Of a stretch of DNA of 64,000 bases, positions 59,026-64,000 are shown piece by piece; within the stretch, counting starts at the first letter, position 1, and each line of letters starts with the position of its first letter. Location: assembly GCA_013399855.1 (NCBI GenBank), contig VXAY01004719.1, positions 1,116,304-1,180,303 on the forward strand, in the 5' to 3' direction. The notes under the pieces were generated by a model. That model was given only the letters and a program-made list of their open reading frames with translations. It was not told where the DNA came from and searched no databases. The stretch comes from Oxyruncus cristatus (taxonomy: Eukaryota; Chordata; Aves; Passeriformes; Cotingidae). The position numbers and the translations under genes are program-made.

Positions 59026-62000
59026 AGGGCGACAGCAATAAGGGCTGTGGGGACCAATGACGAAGATAGGTCATGCAGCAAAACAATTGCAAGTGAGGAA
59101 AGGAATCTGGGCCATGGGATGCTCAGACCCCCACACAGCCGGACATATGCTTACCATGGTGGGAATAAGAAAGAGGACATTGTTCATTCAAACATCTTGG
59201 GACTGAATGTTTATCAACATGGAATCATCTTCAGATTTTTTTCAAAACATGGTTGAGCCCAGAGCTTTCCTGCCTGTCAGCAAAGAAGTTAATACAAAGC
59301 AGCGAAGATTAATGAGCCTTTGGCAGGTTTTAACTCTTTATTTCACTGTTACAGGATAGATGTCTGCAAATCAAAATAATTTGAGTAAGAATCATGGATT
59401 CCATCTTTATGGAGAAAACTAAATCATGCAACAAAAAAATGAAAAATCTCAGAAAACATCCAGCAGAAAGACATCATTATCCAAACTCCTCTAGGAAAGT
59501 ATGGAAAAAGATAAGATCAAAGGTAGCTACACCAACTGCCTTGAACCATGTTTATACATAATATCTTCCATGTGTTCTGCTTTTGAAAGTAGATTAGCAA
59601 TGGAAATGATTCAAAAACTTCTTCAAAATGAGCAACGCAGTTTTAGGAATATCAACATGAGGATGAGAAAATGCACAGAAAGGGGTTCAGATGTAGATGA
59701 AGGGCTGTAAGGGAAGCTGTTATAACATCCTTACAAGTTGAAAATGTTGGGGAAGATGTCCAGACATCTGGACACAGAGAGTTGCTCGTGTCACACGAGA
59801 ACCTCAGCTGTGAAGAGAGGGAACCGACCAGGGCAGACCAGGGAGAAGGAGACTTACGTTGAGCTTCTGGCAAAAAGAAATTAAAGGAATCTTAGTGTAA
59901 AATCTCTTATTCATTTTATATGATATTTTGGATGCAAGAGGGGGACAAAATACGCGTTTGACTTGTCTTTTAGTACAGTTTTCCTCTTTTTTTTTCCTAT
60001 CACGCCACAAGAATGCTTTTTTTTAATGAGCTAAGATAGGCCTGGGAAATGAGGGTACTTGCCCCTTGCGTGGAGCCCAGATTCATGGAAGGAAGCAAAG
60101 GGAACCTGCCAGAAGCTCTGTGAGGCTAGGATTCACTGGAATTTTCTAACTTCTACAGCTGTCACAAAGGTTCATCAGTGGCTTGATTTCACTAGAAAAT
60201 TGTAGTGTGTGAGATTATGCACAGGGAGTGTGTAAGAGCCTTTCTGCAGACCTCATGCACATGGTTTGGGTTTCTTTGTTGTGTAGGAGAGGGAAGTAGG
60301 CAACAGAGGAAGATGTCTGCTTGCATGGGGCCAGTGCTTCCCCAGCTGTTTTTGACTAGCAAAGTTCTCTTTGCACCATTTGAGAAGGGTGAAGGGAATC
60401 TGTCCTTGTGCAGAACAAATCCTAAGGAATGGTAAATATGTTTGCATTCAAAATACACTTGAAATACAACATACCAGACCTACTGTTCAAAGAAGACATT
60501 ATAGGTCCTGCCTTGGCCCACCTCCTGAGCACCTGCTTTACTTTGAGTCCCACTGAAATCAATGTCCCTTTGAAGTGTACTTTCCAACTTTCTCAAGAAG
60601 CACAAGAGAGATATTGAAAGGTTAGCCTAAGGTAACTGAACTATAAGCTACGTAATTTTTAAACTTGAATCTATAGCTGTAAAGATGGGTAAATTCCTTT
60701 TGATGCCTACAACTGTGTTGCAGCACACCAACATTTAGAAATGGCACCTCCTGATTTGTTATTTGAGTGAATTTCTCTTGTTGCAAAACAAGGCACAAAG
60801 GAGCTTTTGCAGACCTGGCCAGTCTGAGGACTTGTTCAGTTGAAGCACTTCTGCTGCTACCACTGTTGGGAGAGAACTGAGTCACTGTGTGGCACAGCAG
60901 CAGTGGGCATGTGGGAAGACACCTGGGTGAAGACAGGATTACTTGGTCTTCTGGAGTGTGGGTATATGATGCTGAAAAGCTTCAGGGGAAAGCAAACTGC
61001 AGCCTGGCTCCAGCATAGGGATGCCTCACCCTGCTGTGCTTTCCAGCTTTATGGTCTGGCATCCTGCATGAGTGACCAAGCAGCGGGCTCCAGTATATAC
61101 CACTGACATCGCCCTGTCTGCCAATGTATTATCGGGTTAAACTCACCCCCAGCAGTTCCTTTCACATTGCCTTGCAAAGCTCATCCTTCACATTCCACCA
61201 CTCCCGACCCTCTTCCAGAGCTGTGGCTTTCTAGGTTTCTCATCCCCTTGAACATCTGCCTTTCAGCTGGTTTTCACCTAGATGTATTACGTTCCATTTT
61301 CTGAGTCAATGTCACTTTGTTATTTTTCAGATGGTACGTGAAGACTCCATCTATCCCCACCGGTGTTTGCAACAGTAATGTCTGTGAATCTTAATAAACC
61401 AGGGTGCAGAGCATCAAAGACAAGCACTTGGGTTTGTAGGAACTGCTGAACTAAGGAAAGGGAAAGGCAAATGCCCTGCCCACAGCCCCGGAGGTGGATT
61501 CAGATTCTGGTGGCACAGACAGCATTTGAGCTTACACCTGATCTGCAAGGATAAAGTTTTCCTCTGTTTGAAAAGAAAATAGCAGCAATAGTAAACCCCC
61601 CAGCCCTGACGGTTTGCATAAACGTTCAGCAGTAAAGATGAAAAGCTATACAGATAGAAGAGGAAAAGCCATCCCTATGAAAAGTGCAACTGGCATTTCA
61701 GAGGTTGCATTTGCTTTTAGTTTGTAGGTTTTAGAAATGAATGCATTTTAGTTCATGTTACAAAAGACGAGTTGCGCTGAGTGGGCAAGTTTGGTGGTGT
61801 GCACAGGAGCTGAGTGAGGAACAAGCACTGCCCAAAGGAGGTGGATGATCAACCTGACGTTGCTCCGAGCACCCATAATTGACCTTTAAACCAGACATGA
61901 GCCTTGGGCGCTCCCTGAGGCCACCAGAATTTTTCTAACATGTGCTTGAATTTGGGGGGATGCTTGGAGATTGCCTGGGGCATATTTATAGGGACAGGTT

Positions 62001-62799
62001 CAGACTGCCACACAGTTACCTTGTCTGTCCATACATCAAGGTGTTGCCCATTGAGTCAGCCTGGGTCCAGCAGTCCTTCTGCATGGGATTCCTCTTTCCC
62101 CATGGAGAGGACTGTTTTCCCCCATCTCAGTGTGCATCCTCATGTCCTGACCCTACCCATTATAAACAGAGGGTAAAGCTGATTTTAAAACAGCACTGGT
62201 GTATCTCTTTTAAAAACACTTCTTCTTCCCTTCTCTCCTCACCTTTCCTATCTCTTTTTTTGCTGACTTCAGAGTGAACAGTCAAGGGCAAACCCAATTT
62301 CACAGGCTTGGTATTATGTATGGTAGGCTGGAGAGCAACAGCTTTCCAGAGCAAGTATAAAATTTCTTGTGGGAAAGAAAAGTGCACAAATAGCAAAAAG
62401 GAAAGCTAGGATGAATGAAAAATAAAATACTGGGGTGATTTCCTTATGGCTGGTGAGTACTTGTTTAGTTTAGGATAAAAGGTATTACTGTAAAATCCTT
62501 TAGCCAGTGTGTGCTAACTGCTTACCTTAATAAAAAAAATTAATTTTAATATATTATTGCATATTTAAAGGTATGACTCAGACTGAAATGAAGGCTAATG
62601 AGGAGATAACTTTGCTCTAGCTGGCTAATCTGTGCTAAAATAGTTTCCCTTGTCTAGATTAAGGTCACAGGTCCATGACTGCAAGCAGTTGTAGTAGCTG
62701 ATCAAGTTGCCCCTCATCAGCTGACCTGCAGTACTGGTTGCGTACCTACTCTGAGCTCATCACGATATTGAACTCACATAATTTCCCAGAGGAGACCCT
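59026..62799. other. Non-coding sequence, no recognised feature
   Basis: Nearly 4 kb without a recognised exon, RNA gene or element. An AT-rich run lies at about 62527-62570. The text at 61465-61520 has a faint MIR flavour that I could not confirm. Open frames reach 111 codons at most. Confidence 0.5.
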
Positions 62800-63265
62800 T
62801 GTGGAAAATCTGAGTCACGGTTTATGTTAAGATGTATAAGACAAGTAGTTGCTGTGGCCTTGGTGGGCACTTTCAGCAGAGGATATGCCTAATTTCTGTG
62901 CCACAAGTGCGTCTCTTGATGCCGTGACGTCTGGGACCTGGATCACTCATCAGTCCTTTGATCCTTTAAGAGTCACAGAATCTACGTGAGGCACTGATGA
63001 TAGGCAGTCTGAATAAAGCCCCTTTCTCTATCTAATCTGACTGGGCTGATGTAATGCATGATACAAGCCAGCATCTTCACGAGATAGGAATCTAGGAGCT
63101 GCTTATGTGGCTAAGCCTTATACCAGACACTGCCCAGTAATGCCGGCTGGATGGGGGAATTAACTAGAGGAACAGTCAAGGCTCTTTGATTAAGGGATTG
63201 CATCAATTGTCATAAGATATGTTTGCAATAAAGATCTGTGGTTCCCGCTAGTAGATCGGTATCAG
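62800..63265 (+). other. Unassigned segment with LTR-like signals
   Basis: This stretch keeps more CpG than its surroundings. It contains a CRE-like TGACGTCT at 62925-62932 and two AATAAA hexamers at 63012-63017 and 63227-63232. Together these resemble the U3-R-U5 layout of a solo LTR. I could not find convincing TG...CA ends or flanking target-site duplications, and no internal retroviral genes lie beside it. It may equally be a regulatory element or ordinary unique sequence. No protein is encoded. Confidence 0.2.
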
Positions 63266-64000
63266 TTGTGGCTAAGAACACTATCTTGCCATCTGCTCTT
63301 GGCAAGCATTGTACAACCCTTTCTTTCAAGTTGCAGATATTATTACACTTACTCAGCCTTTGTCATCTCAGGACCTGACCATTATAATGCTCCCTGCAGG
63401 ATGCTGCTCGCTGTGACCATCTGGAAAAAGAAGCCAGATCAGTATAGAGCTGCTTGCTTATTCAGTAGCACTTCATACCACAAATGTCTTACACGTCTGC
63501 CTTGTCGTCTGCCCCAGCTGTTCATTTGTGGGCGTGGCAGGAGGTGCTGCTTTGAATCCATGCAATGCTGTGCGTGCAGACAGAACTACGCTAAAGGAAC
63601 TCTAGGCTGCACAGTGGGATACACCTGGGAAACAGAGGTATGGAAGTGGACTGCGAAATTTATAGTTTAGAAGCTTTGCAAGAAGCCTTTGGATTTCATT
63701 AAATATAGGTAAAGGAGTACTTACATCTCCTTACACAACCTGCCCCCACCAACTAAATTTTTAACTTCTTCCTCTGAATTACCATAAAGACAGATTGCTG
63801 CAATATTCTCCAGTCACTGTGATGAGTGGCACAGAAAGGATGGTGTCCACCAAGTGAACAGCTGTTCCATGTTTTGTTTCTCATCATCATCCAATGCACA
63901 GCCCACTGGCCCACAGACCACACATTATCCAAGTTTTTCTAAGAGGCAGATTTGCTCCTTTCCTTGTGGTCCCTTCTGTGTTGCGGTTATTAATCAGTTT
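63266..64000 (+). other. Unassigned sequence with a cysteine-rich open frame
   Basis: An open frame of 134 codons runs from 63266 to 63670. Its first 25 residues are hydrophobic like a signal peptide, and its last 60 residues hold several cysteines including CC pairs. I recognise no family, no splice sites in a convincing arrangement, no conserved cysteine spacing and no upstream promoter. I therefore treat it as a probable chance frame. The sequence after 63670 to the window edge holds nothing I recognise. Confidence 0.25.

Noticed and set aside
1..64000. Search for CRISPR arrays, operons, riboswitches, integrons or phage-like modules
   Set aside because: Sequence is vertebrate nuclear DNA with CR1, L2 and MIR repeats. 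No regularly spaced direct repeats or bacterial-type gene arrangement is present.

Overview
This is a stretch of vertebrate nuclear DNA, most probably from a bird. The evidence is a set of CR1 LINE copies ending in the avian-type octamer tail (GATTCTGT/ATTCTATG family), low overall repeat density, CpG depletion, and a short N gap typical of draft assemblies. A crocodilian or turtle also carries CR1, so the class is inferred and the species cannot be named. I recognise no protein-coding exon, tRNA, rRNA, snRNA, CpG-island promoter or CRISPR-like array. Open frames are short (the longest outside repeats is 187 codons), overlap on both strands, and resemble no family I know. The window therefore reads as intergenic or long-intron sequence.

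Layout: 1-1110 is a decayed CR1/L3-type LINE on the minus strand. 2965-3256 is a fossil L2-clade LINE on the plus strand. 4608-4724 is an assembly gap between two near-identical A-rich flanks. 6675-6850 is a CR1 3' end (minus). 9500-10135 is an ancient CR1 reverse-transcriptase region (plus). 11108-11300 is an ancient CR1 3' end (minus). 11300-32520 is mostly unique sequence with simple repeats, one MIR-like fragment and a possible regulatory or L2-derived block at 20290-20960. 32524-33228 is a CR1 3' half (plus). 35188-36279 is the best preserved CR1 (plus), abutting a second CR1 on the minus strand (36281-37115) that is interrupted by a (CATC)n microsatellite. 38640-39640 is an unusually CpG-retaining block and a candidate conserved regulatory region. 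47685-47860, 50531-50717 and 51145-51580 are further CR1 pieces. MIR-type SINE fossils lie near 48145, 52230, 56885 and 58940. The last kilobase holds an LTR-like candidate and an open frame rich in cysteine.

No genes act together here. The biology visible is retrotransposon history: very old L2, MIR and CR1/L3-like copies, plus younger avian CR1 copies, one set of which is closely juxtaposed or nested. I found no convincing new biological system. The items most worth checking are the rearranged CR1 locus at 35-37 kb, the duplicated gap flanks at 4.6 kb, the candidate conserved non-coding blocks, and the unassigned 63 kb segment.
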